Below are positions 1 to 10,533 of a stretch of 64,000 bases of DNA, piece by piece. Below the pieces are notes generated by a model. The model was not told the origin of the DNA. It searched no databases and was given only the letters and a program-made list of their open reading frames with translations. How positions within the stretch are numbered: the first letter of the stretch is position 1; each line of letters starts with the position of its first letter. Source of the DNA: JACOTK01 sp963743945. GTDB taxonomy: Bacteria > Actinomycetota > Acidimicrobiia > Acidimicrobiales > CADCSY01. The position numbers and the translations under genes were made by a program. The stretch is taken from NCBI GenBank assembly GCA_963743945.1, contig CAVURO010000010.1, positions 310,001 through 374,000 on the forward strand. Direction: 5' to 3'.

Positions 1-254
1 GGCTCATAGCCCTTCACCACGGTCACCGGAACCGGGAGGAGTGGGCCGGCAATGGCCTGCAGGAGATCACCTGCGACCCCGCTGCCGCCCATGCCGAGCA
101 CGACGACCGACGTGACGGCGTCAGCCGAGGGAAGCCCAACGAGACCCGTGCTCGAATCGACTGCGCCTGCAACCTGTTCGGGCAGGGCGTTGGCCGCCGC
201 AAACATGCCCTGGCTGTCCCGTGCCGCCCCGGTGGTCGAGGCGTCACCCGTCAT
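1..254 (-). CDS. SIS-domain phosphoglucose/phosphomannose isomerase family protein, N-terminal part
   Basis: The frame begins at an ATG (254-252) and runs off the left edge, so only about 84 residues are visible. The segment VVVLGMGGSGVAGDLLQ is the glycine-rich phosphosugar-binding start of a SIS domain, as in bifunctional phosphoglucose/phosphomannose isomerases that interconvert fructose-6-P with glucose-6-P or mannose-6-P. It lies 9 bases downstream of the Trm112 gene and is the third gene of a minus-strand operon with phosphomannomutase. That order is common in actinobacteria and fits supply of mannose-1-phosphate. Substrate preference cannot be judged from this fragment. Confidence 0.75.
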   Translation of the reverse strand, partial: MTGDASTTGAARDSQGMFAAANALPEQVAGAVDSSTGLVGLPSADAVTSVVVLGMGGSGVAGDLLQAIAGPLLPVPVTVVKGYE

Positions 255-263
255 GCTCACGAC

Positions 264-500
264 CTACGCCCTGAACGTCGGAGCGATGCCCTCGGACTCG
301 ACGAGCGCCATGATTCTCGCATGCTCGTCCTCATCGAGGGTCACCGCCTCGTCGATGAGCATCACCGGAATGTTCTCCCGCACCTCGTAACGCCGCTTCA
401 GCCGCGGGTTGTAGAGGCTTGCCTCACTCTCGATGTAGTACAGGGGACCCTTGTCCTCGGGACAGGCCAGTATCTCCAACAACGCCGGGTCAAGAGCCAC
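264..500 (-). CDS. Trm112 family protein
   Basis: A 78-residue protein beginning LDPALLEILACPEDKGPL, the hallmark of the small Trm112/YcaR (UPF0434) family. Trm112 proteins usually activate methyltransferases; in bacteria the role is poorly defined. The single visible Cys in ACPEDKG is the residual N-terminal zinc-site position, and a full four-Cys site is not evident. The GTG start lies only 3 bases after the phosphomannomutase stop, with AAGGA just upstream, so it is the second gene of the operon. Confidence 0.8.
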   Translation of the reverse strand: MALDPALLEILACPEDKGPLYYIESEASLYNPRLKRRYEVRENIPVMLIDEAVTLDEDEHARIMALVESEGIAPTFRA

Positions 501-503
501 AGG

Positions 504-1871
504 TCATCCTTTCTCGATGAGTGTTCGCAGAGCGGCCACCCGGTCGTCCAACTCCTCGGGGTTCGAAGCCTCGACATTGAGGCGCAACAACGGCTCGGTG
601 TTCGATGCCCGCAGGTTGCACCACCATGACCCGGCATCGATGGTCAGGCCATCGAGACGATCCTGGGGAAGCTCGGCAAAGGCCGCCGCAACGTTGTCGA
701 TGACGGCCGAGGGGTCGCGCACCGTCGTGTTGATCTCCCCGGAGGCGACATAGCGGTCCAAGGGTGCAAGCAGGGCGGAAAGTGGTTTGCGCTCGACCGA
801 CAGCTGTTCGAGCACGATGAGCGCCGCGATCAACCCGGAGTCTGCCCGGTAGTTGTCACGGAAGTAGTAGTGACCCGAATGCTCACCGCCGAAGACGGCG
901 CCGGTCTCGGCCATCACCTGCTTGATGAAGCTGTGGCCGACCCTCGTCCGAACCGGATTGCCGCCGCCCTCCCGGATCACCTCGGGCACCGCCTTCGAGC
1001 AGATCAGGTTGTGCAGAACGGTTGCCCCCGGGTGCTTCGCCAACAGACCCTTGGCAACCAGGGCCGTCGTCAGGGAACCCGACACGACGTTGGCCTGCTC
1101 GTCGATGAGAAAGACCCGGTCTGCGTCCCCGTCGAAGGCCAGACCGATGTCGGCGCCGACCTCCAACACCCTCGCCCGGAGGTCGGCCACGTTCTCCGGT
1201 TGAATCGGATCTGCCGGATGGTTGGGGAACGTGCCGTCGAGCTCGGCGTAGAGGTATTCGACGTCGAAGCCCAGGGGCCCGAAGACCGCGGGAGCCACCA
1301 GACCTCCCATGCCGTTGGCGGTGTCGGCCACGATCTTGAGGGGCGCCAGCAACGACGTGTCCACGAACGACCGAACGTGGTCGGCGAAGGCCTCGAGCAG
1401 ATCGGCGCTGCTGAGGGAGCCCGACACCGGCGCCGGCGCGAGACCCTCCGAGGCCCACTGCTTGATCACGCCCAGCCCGGTGTCCTCGCCCACCGGCGCC
1501 GCCCCGCCGAGGCACATCTTGATGCCGTTGTAGCCGGCAGGGTTGTGGGAAGCCGTGAAGATCGCTCCGGGCGCACCGAGGTGCCCGGATGCGAAGTACA
1601 GGAGATCGGTCGAGGCCAGTCCGAGCTCGACCACATCGACGCCCTGCTCCATCGCCCCCGCGGCAAATGCCGCGCTGAGCTCGATGCCCGATGGTCGCAT
1701 GTCCCGCGCGAGCACCATGCGCACCCGCTCACCGTTGCCCATCGAGACCGCGGCATCGGCTGCGAATCTGGCAAAGGCTGCGCCGATGCGCCGACAGAGG
1801 TCGGCATCGAGTTGATCGGGCACCGTCCCCCGGACGTCATAGGCCTTGAACACCGCATCAGGAGAAGCCAT
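504..1871 (-). CDS. manB: phosphomannomutase/phosphoglucomutase
   Basis: A 455-residue alpha-D-phosphohexomutase that interconverts hexose-6-phosphate and hexose-1-phosphate, here probably mannose for GDP-mannose supply. Visible hallmarks are the phosphoserine loop TASHNP at about residues 106-111 (Ser108), the metal-binding loop DGDADR at 247-252, the sugar-binding GEHSG at 329-333 and a phosphate-binding RASNTEP near the C-terminus. The ATG at 1871 gives the normal N-terminus (VFKAYDVRG). The frame stays open for another 216 codons upstream, but that part is antisense to the divergent glycosyltransferase gene and unlike protein. It heads the operon with Trm112 and the SIS isomerase. Confidence 0.93.
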   Translation of the reverse strand: MASPDAVFKAYDVRGTVPDQLDADLCRRIGAAFARFAADAAVSMGNGERVRMVLARDMRPSGIELSAAFAAGAMEQGVDVVELGLASTDLLYFASGHLGAPGAIFTASHNPAGYNGIKMCLGGAAPVGEDTGLGVIKQWASEGLAPAPVSGSLSSADLLEAFADHVRSFVDTSLLAPLKIVADTANGMGGLVAPAVFGPLGFDVEYLYAELDGTFPNHPADPIQPENVADLRARVLEVGADIGLAFDGDADRVFLIDEQANVVSGSLTTALVAKGLLAKHPGATVLHNLICSKAVPEVIREGGGNPVRTRVGHSFIKQVMAETGAVFGGEHSGHYYFRDNYRADSGLIAALIVLEQLSVERKPLSALLAPLDRYVASGEINTTVRDPSAVIDNVAAAFAELPQDRLDGLTIDAGSWWCNLRASNTEPLLRLNVEASNPEELDDRVAALRTLIEKG

Positions 1872-1958
1872 CGACCGACAGCCTAGTTGGCCTGCGGGCA
1901 CCGGCCATCTCCCGTGCCGGCCCGTCTCCCATGCGCGTCTCGGCGGTTGGGGCAATGC

Positions 1959-2708
1959 ATGATGGACCCGATGGCCACGACGCCCGCGGTATCCCTCTCG
2001 GTTGTCATGCCTGCGCACAACGAGGAGGGCTATCTCGAAGGAGCGGCTCGTGAGGTGGTCGCCGAGCTCGACGCGCGACGCTCCGGCGGCTCGCTCACGG
2101 CGGTGCAGGTCATCGTCGTGGAGAACGGCTCGACGGATCACACCACGGCGATCGGGCGTCGTCTGGAGGCCGAGTTCGACATGCTTTCGATGATCTCGTT
2201 GGATCAGCCGAACTACGGAGCCGCGCTGCGAGCGGGCTTCCTGCAGGCGACCGGCGACATCGTGGTCAACTTCGACGTCGACTACTACGACTTCGGCTTT
2301 CTGGATCGTGCGATCGCCCTCATCGTCGACCCCGATGCGGGCGCGGACATCGTGGTGGGCTCCAAGCGGGGCGAGGGAGCGGAGGACACTCGGGCATGGC
2401 ACCGCAGACTCGTCACGGCCACGTTCTCGACCATTCTTCGCCTCGGCTTCGGTCTGCACGTGTCCGACACCCATGGGATGAAGGCCATGACCCGGGCATC
2501 CGTGCTCCCCCTGGTGCACGAATGCCGACAGGGCACGGACCTGTTCGACACCGAATTGGTCCTCCGAGCCGAACGCGGAGGTCGTCGTGTCATCGAGACA
2601 CCGGTTCGCGTCGAGGAGAAGCGTCCCTCCCGATCACCGATCGCCGGACGGGTCGCTCGCACCCTCTGGGGCCTGGCGAAGCTCCGGATCAGCATCGGCC
2701 GCCCCTGA
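1959..2708 (+). CDS. family 2 glycosyltransferase, polyprenol-phosphate mannose synthase-like
   Basis: About 249 residues with a GT2 (GT-A fold) N-terminus SVVMPAHNEEGYLEG, an ENGSTDHT nucleotide-binding segment and NFDVDYYD in place of the usual DxD acceptor. It resembles dolichol/polyprenol-phosphate mannosyltransferases (Ppm1/DPM1 type) but has no C-terminal membrane segment. Methionines at 1959, 1962 and 1971 are all possible starts and none has a clear ribosome site. It is divergent from phosphomannomutase, and its 3' end overlaps the opposite-strand membrane protein gene by 75 bases. Together these suggest a GDP-mannose to lipid-P-mannose step; the substrate is inferred. Confidence 0.8.
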   Translation: MMDPMATTPAVSLSVVMPAHNEEGYLEGAAREVVAELDARRSGGSLTAVQVIVVENGSTDHTTAIGRRLEAEFDMLSMISLDQPNYGAALRAGFLQATGDIVVNFDVDYYDFGFLDRAIALIVDPDAGADIVVGSKRGEGAEDTRAWHRRLVTATFSTILRLGFGLHVSDTHGMKAMTRASVLPLVHECRQGTDLFDTELVLRAERGGRRVIETPVRVEEKRPSRSPIAGRVARTLWGLAKLRISIGRP

Positions 2709-5201
2709 AACCACGACCGGCGTGGGCGGTTCGTCGGTTTGATCCTCCCCCGGCAGTCGGTCGGTCGGCGCCCCATCGGGATCGGCCTGCAGGTGATCCC
2801 CTGGGTGATCCCCCGAGTCATCGTCGGGATCCCGATCGTCGATCGGGTCGACACGCATCGGTCGCCGTGCGAGCACGACCAGTCCGGCGACCCCGATCAG
2901 GGTGAGGAGACGGGCGAACCAGTCCACTCCCGTCAGGCCGTACGACAGAACCACGTGTTCGGACGTGGGGACAACCACCATGAGGCTCGGCGTCACCCGC
3001 CACGGACCCTTTGCCCCGGACACCTTCCAATTGGGAAAGTACGAGGCCTTGACGAGCACGGGTGTTCCCGGCCGATCCACGTCGAACGCAATGCGGTCGG
3101 TGTCCACATCGATACCGGTGACCTCGGCCTTGCGAACCCTGTTGATCTCGGGCGCCCTGCCCGGCTTCACCCTCGGCCAGGTCGCCGGGCCCTTGCTCAC
3201 CAGAGGCACGTCCCATGCGTCGGGATCCAGATACCAGGCGACGGACGGATCCAGCCACCCCTCGCCTGCGCCGTCCACCCCCGTCATGACGGCAGGTTCG
3301 ACCCCCAGGGCCTCGACGAGCTCGGCATCCTCGACCTCATAGATGTGCCATGCGCCGGTGACGGCCACGGCGGTCAGCTCGCTGTTCCGGTCGGCAGCCG
3401 CGATCGCCTGGGGCGAGAAGGCCATGTAGTACCTCACGCCCAGCATCTGCAGGTGATCGACACCTTTGTCGACGTCGAGGGTTCCGTAGGGGAGGCCGCG
3501 CTGGGGATTGGACGGGCTCTTCGAAAGCTCCGCCGCGTTGAGAAAGTGATACGGCGTCGTCGATGCCGACTCGAAGTAGAGGCCCTCCATCGATCCGATG
3601 CAGCCGTCGGTCCAGTAGGGCAACAGCATCAGTGCCATCGGGGTTCCGAAGCGGTTGAGGTCGCCTTCGTACTCCCACATCGCCCGCCCGCAACCCTTCT
3701 GCTCCCCGACCCACTTCATCGTGCCCACGACATCTCGATACTCCGGAAACGCCTCCTTGCGCTCATAGCCGGAATAGTTCCACTTGGCCCAACCTCGCAC
3801 GTAGCTCTGGTCCCGCGTACGCAGACCCAGCCAGGAGTAGGACGTTCCGTCCTTGGAGACCTTGCCGCCGGGCAGGATGCGCAGCGGCAACGAGACGACC
3901 ACGAGGGCGATGACGGACGCAAGGGCGGGCGCAACGAGAAGTGCCCCCCGGTGGGGCCGACTCGGGCGGTCCGAAAGAAGCACCGCGACGGATTGCGCCG
4001 CCTCGGAGACGGCGAGCGCTGCGAGCAGGTACAGGTTCAGGTACCAGAACGGCAGCAATCGGGGGTTCCACAACCGACCCTCGGGAAGCAACACGAAGGC
4101 CAGCCCGAACACCAGCGCACTCAATGCCAGGAACATCCCGAAGCGTTGCCGATAGGCGACGGCGATGCCTGCGCCCACCAGCGCCAGCACGAACACGACG
4201 GTGACGTCACCGGCAACCGCAGGGTCGGGCTTTCCTCCGAACCAGTCCGTCAATGTCGAACCGATGCGACCCGGAAAGAGACCTTGGAGGTAGTGCGTCG
4301 ACTTCTCGTACGCCATGTTGGTCATGTAGCCACGCCGCGCCAGAAACGGAAGGGCCCAGAACCCGGTCACGGCACTACCAACGAACCCCGCCGTCGCGAG
4401 ATACCAGAAGGACCGGCGGGAGGCGTAGACCACCAAGACGATCAGCGTCGCCCCGACCGCAAAAACGGCTGGGATGACGTGGCAGAGCACCACGATGGCG
4501 AACAGCCCCGCCGCGAGCGCCCGATGCCGGCCGGTGTGAACGCCGCGAATGATCACCCCGAGGTAGACCAGCGCGAATGCCAACGAGATGGTGAAGGAGA
4601 ACTCCCCCGCCATGGTCGAGGCGATATTGCCGCCGTAGATCGTGAACGACCGATCGAAGAGGAAGAGAGTGGCGGCAATCGACATCAACGGAGGACCGGG
4701 GAACGGCATTCGAACCAGACGCCCGAACAGATAGGCGGCAAGCGGCAGCGCCACCAGCCCCGACATGGTGATCAGCTTGAACGCCACGCCATAGGGAAGG
4801 AGAACATCGAGGGCGACGATCGCCAACGCGGGGAGCACCATGTAGAACTGATAGGCCGGAAAGCCGGCGTACCAGTCGGGCGTCCAGCCACTGAGACGGC
4901 CGTGCGGAATGAGGTGGTCGCGCAGAAATGCCGGCCCCCAGACGTGGGCGCCCATGTCGCCGCCCGCAGGGGTGGTGTTGGCCAACACCAGGTCCGGGTG
5001 GAGGGTCAACATGACGAACAGCATCGACCCCGCAACGACCAGCGCGCTGACCGCTCCCTCCAGGGACGGAACGAGTCTGCTGGGAAGTCGTGCCGACAAA
5101 CCCGGCTCAGGCACTGGTGATGCCTCGACGGAGTCCGATGCCGGGCTCTCGGGGTCGCTCGGCGATGGGTGCGAAGTGGAGGTTTCCATGTCGTGGCTCA
5201 T
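2634..5201 (-). CDS. large polytopic membrane protein, PTPS-related/GT-C-like
   Basis: 855 residues: a cytoplasmic Pro/Ser-rich N-terminus (about 1-45), then roughly a dozen hydrophobic segments to about residue 430, then a soluble extracellular half and one last membrane segment (about 785-805), ending in an Asp/Pro-rich tail. The motif GGDMGAHVWGPAFLRDH in the first loop is typical of actinobacterial membrane proteins named 6-pyruvoyl-tetrahydropterin synthase-related, which look like GT-C lipid-linked sugar transferases. The acidic motif in the first loop fits a GT-C catalytic site. Its last 25 codons are antisense to the end of the GT2 gene. A role in transferring lipid-P-mannose to an exported glycan or protein is inferred. 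Confidence 0.72.
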   Translation of the reverse strand: MSHDMETSTSHPSPSDPESPASDSVEASPVPEPGLSARLPSRLVPSLEGAVSALVVAGSMLFVMLTLHPDLVLANTTPAGGDMGAHVWGPAFLRDHLIPHGRLSGWTPDWYAGFPAYQFYMVLPALAIVALDVLLPYGVAFKLITMSGLVALPLAAYLFGRLVRMPFPGPPLMSIAATLFLFDRSFTIYGGNIASTMAGEFSFTISLAFALVYLGVIIRGVHTGRHRALAAGLFAIVVLCHVIPAVFAVGATLIVLVVYASRRSFWYLATAGFVGSAVTGFWALPFLARRGYMTNMAYEKSTHYLQGLFPGRIGSTLTDWFGGKPDPAVAGDVTVVFVLALVGAGIAVAYRQRFGMFLALSALVFGLAFVLLPEGRLWNPRLLPFWYLNLYLLAALAVSEAAQSVAVLLSDRPSRPHRGALLVAPALASVIALVVVSLPLRILPGGKVSKDGTSYSWLGLRTRDQSYVRGWAKWNYSGYERKEAFPEYRDVVGTMKWVGEQKGCGRAMWEYEGDLNRFGTPMALMLLPYWTDGCIGSMEGLYFESASTTPYHFLNAAELSKSPSNPQRGLPYGTLDVDKGVDHLQMLGVRYYMAFSPQAIAAADRNSELTAVAVTGAWHIYEVEDAELVEALGVEPAVMTGVDGAGEGWLDPSVAWYLDPDAWDVPLVSKGPATWPRVKPGRAPEINRVRKAEVTGIDVDTDRIAFDVDRPGTPVLVKASYFPNWKVSGAKGPWRVTPSLMVVVPTSEHVVLSYGLTGVDWFARLLTLIGVAGLVVLARRPMRVDPIDDRDPDDDSGDHPGDHLQADPDGAPTDRLPGEDQTDEPPTPVVVSGAADADPELRQAPEGASDPSGDR

Positions 5202-5246
5202 GTTGGCACGATTCGGCCGCGCTTCGCGCCAGGCCCTCGAACCGCG

Positions 5247-5549
5247 TCAGGTGGACGTGGCAGCCTTCGGTCGACGGTGACCTGCGTCGCGGTGGCCACG
5301 CCGCTGCGACGGAGGCGGGTTGTCCCTCATCGCCCGCAGCACCTGACCGAGCGGCAAGGTCTCGTCCCCCTCCTGCCACCAACGGGTGTCGCACGCGGAG
5401 CAAGAGCGCATGACCACCTTTGCGTCTCCCAGCTTCAGTGGGATCACCACCAGGGTGTGCGCACATCTTGGACAGATTCCTTCGAGTTCAACGGAAGCCA
5501 CGACTAACTCCTTCGGCTCAGCCGTTCCCGTCTTGAGGTCCTCCGCCAT
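5247..5549 (-). CDS. small zinc-ribbon protein
   Basis: A 100-residue protein with two paired cysteines, CPRC (about 26-29) and CSAC (about 50-53), spaced as a zinc ribbon, followed by a basic tail ending PKAATST. No catalytic motif is visible and the family is not recognised. It lies 45 bases upstream of the large membrane protein on the same strand and 34 bases after the CAAX protease gene, so it probably shares their transcript. A nucleic-acid or protein-binding role is possible but unproven. Confidence 0.6.
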   Translation of the reverse strand: MAEDLKTGTAEPKELVVASVELEGICPRCAHTLVVIPLKLGDAKVVMRSCSACDTRWWQEGDETLPLGQVLRAMRDNPPPSQRRGHRDAGHRRPKAATST

Positions 5550-5583
5550 GATTTGACGCCTATCCGACTTCGACGGACTCGCC

Positions 5584-6228
5584 TCAGAGCAGGCTGATCA
5601 CCGCGGTCAGGTTGAACGCGACATGGAACCAGATCGCAGGGCCCAGTCGACCGAATCGCACGGTCAGCAGCGCTGCCAGGAGACCGACACCGGCAAGTGC
5701 GGGAAAGTCGTACGGCTGAAAGTGAACCGCACCGAAGAGCAGCGCCGAGAGACCCACGGCCCAGCCCGTTCCCCAGCGACGCTCGAGTGCACGGAGCCAC
5801 AGGCCCCGGTAGAACAACTCCTCCAACACCGGAGCAGCGACCACGACCACCACGACGAGGAGCACGACACCCACCGGGTCGGTGGCGTTGTTCGTGAGAT
5901 CCTCGGCGGCCTGCCCGATCTTGTCGGTGTCCAGATCGAGTAGCCGGTAGAACGCCTGGAGGACCACCCCCATCACGATCTGGGCGGCAAATCCCGCCCC
6001 GAGACCGATTGGAATGTCCCTCCACTGCATCCGGAGACCGAAATCGGCGACCAGGCTTGCCCGTCCCTTCCGGCGGGTCGCCCACAGTGGCGAGCCCAAC
6101 AGGCCAACCCAGAGAGGGATCTGGAGCAGGGCCACCGCCCAAAGCGCCGGATCCTCATCGGGGTCGAGGCCGGCCACCGTCAGAGCAATGGCGCCGACGA
6201 TACCGGGGACGATGATCGTGAGCGCCAA
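5584..6228 (-). CDS. CPBP (CAAX-type) intramembrane metalloprotease
   Basis: About 214 residues with six to seven hydrophobic segments and the three Abi/CPBP motifs: EELFYRG (glutamate pair plus Arg), FGAVHF and HVAFNL. These supply the glutamate and histidine metal ligands of Rce1-like membrane proteases. The listed start is a TTG at 6228. The frame continues upstream without an ATG or GTG, and a short N-terminal extension ending GLGDALAG is plausible, so the start is uncertain. It lies just downstream of the DUF3499 gene on the same strand. Its substrates are unknown. Confidence 0.8.
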   Translation of the reverse strand: MALTIIVPGIVGAIALTVAGLDPDEDPALWAVALLQIPLWVGLLGSPLWATRRKGRASLVADFGLRMQWRDIPIGLGAGFAAQIVMGVVLQAFYRLLDLDTDKIGQAAEDLTNNATDPVGVVLLVVVVVVAAPVLEELFYRGLWLRALERRWGTGWAVGLSALLFGAVHFQPYDFPALAGVGLLAALLTVRFGRLGPAIWFHVAFNLTAVISLL

Positions 6229-6310
6229 GCCCGCCAGGGCATCACCCAGACCCCAATGAACGGTGACACCCTCCTCCGAGGGGACGTCTTCGCCTTCGAA
6301 TGCGGTGGAG

Positions 6311-6550
6311 TCAGACAGCGACGTCGCCGCCCATGCCCGTGAACGGCAGGCGCAACAAGGTCCGCCTGTCGGTCAACACCCAACCCTGTGGCACGGTGAG
6401 GCGGTCGGCATGACGGGAGCACAGGTCGTAGCTTTCCGGGTACGCCTCCGGGATGAGATCGTCCACCCACACCGTGCGCGCGGCATAGCCGTAGGTCATG
6501 GTTGCGGTTGCAGCAACGTCACACGTCGGACGGGCACAGATGCGCGGCAT
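6311..6550 (-). CDS. DUF3499 family protein
   Basis: A 79-residue actinobacterial protein starting MPRICARPTCDVAATATMTY. It has Cys pairs at CARPTC and at LCSRHA, suggesting a small zinc-binding fold. DUF3499 genes sit beside phosphomannomutase and WhiB genes in many actinobacteria, which matches this context, but no function is established. An upstream ATG (6589) would add 13 residues; the ATG at 6550 gives the family's usual N-terminus. Confidence 0.75.
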   Translation of the reverse strand: MPRICARPTCDVAATATMTYGYAARTVWVDDLIPEAYPESYDLCSRHADRLTVPQGWVLTDRRTLLRLPFTGMGGDVAV

Positions 6551-6609
6551 CGTCTCAGCGTAGCGAAGGGCTCCCCGGAGCGCCGGCACCCTTTGTGAGC
6601 TCTCGGCCG

Positions 6610-6615
6610 TAACAT
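6610..6615 (+). promoter_or_regulatory. -10 element of ftsH, leaderless start
   Basis: TAACAT is followed by 7 bases and then ATG (6623). That spacing puts the transcription start on or next to the start codon, as in actinobacterial leaderless mRNAs. No convincing -35 is visible. Confidence 0.45.
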
Positions 6616-6622
6616 GGGCCCC

Positions 6623-8577
<1,955 letters not shown>

Positions 8578-8581
<4 letters not shown>

Positions 8582-9018
8582 CCCTCCAACCCTCTCCCGG
8601 CATCTTCCCGAAGATCGGCCATCGCCGCCCAGAGCTCACTCGCAACCGGAGGCCCCACGAACGACGCGCGAACGACGCCCTGTCCATCCGCGATGACCAT
8701 GGTCGGCACCACGTCGATATCGTAACGACGGTGCAGGGCCGGGTTCTCCCCCACCTCCACCTCGGTCACGGCCACCTCATCACATGCCATGACCTCGGTC
8801 TTGGCCACGGTGCCGGCACATGCCCCGCAGGTTGTGGAGGTGAAGACGACCACGAGCCATGGAACGTCAGGGCTCGTGAAGTCGGATCGATCGATCTGGG
8901 ACGGCACCGACCAACGAGCCTGGGTGGGCGCGTCGGGACGACGCCGCTGAGCAACAAGTGCGACAGCCATGGCGCCGGCGACCACCAGGGAAACGACGAC
9001 GAGACGCTCAACCTCCAC
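8578..9018 (-). CDS. membrane-anchored thioredoxin-like protein
   Basis: 146 residues: one N-terminal membrane segment (about 5-23), then a thioredoxin fold with the redox motif CGAC (in STTCGACAGT) and the cis-proline in VVPTMVIAD. The active site probably faces outside, assisting disulfide chemistry of exported proteins. It starts at a GTG and is the last gene of the minus-strand series gmd, GT2 fusion, DUF5719. Its substrate is not identifiable; the neighbouring secreted modules with conserved Cys pairs are possible clients. Confidence 0.75.
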
Positions 9019-9096
9019 TGTCCACCTCCGCTTCGATCAACACCACACCTGTCTCCGACCGGCGAAACAGCCTGGGCATCCGCCGGCTGCCCACCG

Positions 9097-10533
9097 TCAG
9101 CCGGGCCTCTCCGGCGACGGAACCCCCATGACCCAACTCGATCCGCCCCCGGCCATCGAGGACATCTGGCGTTCGACCACCACGGGCCCCGATGCCTCGA
9201 CGATCAACGGCAGCGACGCGAGACGAATCACCTCGAGGAGCCCCACGCTCATCCGAGCACCGGGCTTCAGCTCCTGATCCTGCAGGGCGCTCAACTCGGA
9301 TTTCACACCGTCGGCGAGGGTGAACACCGAAAACCGAACAACGGATCCTCCGGGGTTGTGGACAACCAGCCCCTCGTGCACCGCATCCGATGACTCCCCG
9401 ACGGGGAAGACCCACCTTGGCGCGGCCCGAGGCGCCCCCAATGCGGAGGACCAACCCCGAGGCGGACTCGGCGAACGCCCGTTCACCTCGCGCTCGGCCA
9501 CGACCGGCACCCCGTTCAACGAGCGGACCTGGGACGAGTAGCCCGCCCCGGCCGGCACCCTTGCCTGCTCAGCGGCATCAACGGTGGTTCGCGACCCCGG
9601 CGGGATCACCAGGTCGATGGGTTCGGGCGACAGAGCCAGGTCATCGGGCGTGATCTCGATGCTCACCTGCGCCTCACGATCGCCGGGGTTGTAGATGTGC
9701 CAACGTTCGGAGGTCTCGGCGTCGTAGGCGCCTCGAGGGAAGTGCCAGATCGTCGCCGGACCGGAGGCGGCCGGTGCGAGTGAGAGCCCCGTCCGATCCG
9801 CCGAACCGTCGAAGCCCTGCAATCGCTCCACCACGACCTGGCCCGTACGAGCCCTGACCGATGTGGCGGTGAGATCCCGACGTCGCTCCCCGAGGTCGAT
9901 CGCCTTCAGGGATCGCGGCGCCACCGGCAGACCCTGCAGCGGCGTGGGTGCGTCATTGCCCTCATTCGTGGCAAAGGTCACGTCGATGACCGCGTCAGCC
10001 GGAAATGGGTTGAAGACCATCAGCACCTGTGAGGCATCTCGCGCGGTCGATCCGTTCGCGAAGAACCAGGTGGGCGATGGCCCGGACGCACAGGGTGCGG
10101 CGTTGGCGCCTCGCGGCCCCGTCACGGTGTGCTCGACTGCCACATCACCGCCGTCGAGTTCAACCTTCGCCGCAACGTAGGGGCCGGCCACCTGCGCAGG
10201 CACGGGGAAAACTGCCGACCGAAAGCCCTCGATCCGAAGGTCGGTGACGACTGGGGTCCCCTCACCGGTGTACCAGGTGATGGCCCCCTGGCGAGGGGCC
10301 TCCCCGATGTTGACGACGACGACCGAGATCGCGGCGGCTCCCCCGGTTGCGGTGCCCCCGACGCAGTACCACGTCGAGTCCTGGGTACCGGGGGGGTCGA
10401 GCTGGGCCGCCGACGATGCCGCGGGCAGGTCGAGATCGAGACCATCGCCGCCTCGTGGCTCACGAGCGGCGACGAACAGACCCACGATCGAGAGGAGCAC
10501 CAAGGCGATGGTGATGGGACGCCTGGTGGTCAC
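9097..10533 (-). CDS. DUF5719 family exported protein
   Basis: About 478 residues: a signal-like hydrophobic segment near the N-terminus (ITIALVLLSIVGLFVAA), then a long beta-rich extracellular region with repeated phrases of the type ...WHIYNPGDREAQVSIE and ...EGLVVHNPGGSVVRFSVF, suggesting tandem immunoglobulin-like domains. The GTG start at 10533 overlaps the stop of the upstream gene as GTGA, so translation is probably coupled. DUF5719 proteins accompany this GT2 in many actinobacterial genomes. No enzymatic motif is visible; a partner or accessory role for the membrane glycosyltransferase is inferred. Confidence 0.75.
   Translation of the reverse strand: MTTRRPITIALVLLSIVGLFVAAREPRGGDGLDLDLPAASSAAQLDPPGTQDSTWYCVGGTATGGAAAISVVVVNIGEAPRQGAITWYTGEGTPVVTDLRIEGFRSAVFPVPAQVAGPYVAAKVELDGGDVAVEHTVTGPRGANAAPCASGPSPTWFFANGSTARDASQVLMVFNPFPADAVIDVTFATNEGNDAPTPLQGLPVAPRSLKAIDLGERRRDLTATSVRARTGQVVVERLQGFDGSADRTGLSLAPAASGPATIWHFPRGAYDAETSERWHIYNPGDREAQVSIEITPDDLALSPEPIDLVIPPGSRTTVDAAEQARVPAGAGYSSQVRSLNGVPVVAEREVNGRSPSPPRGWSSALGAPRAAPRWVFPVGESSDAVHEGLVVHNPGGSVVRFSVFTLADGVKSELSALQDQELKPGARMSVGLLEVIRLASLPLIVEASGPVVVERQMSSMAGGGSSWVMGVPSPERPG

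Noticed and set aside
1872..2519. 216-codon upstream extension of phosphomannomutase
   Set aside because: It is antisense to the GT2 gene, low complexity, and the family starts at the internal ATG (1871).
2739..5120. A 793-codon plus-strand frame opposite the membrane protein
   Set aside because: Charged, low-complexity sequence without domains; the minus strand has regular membrane segments and a recognised motif.
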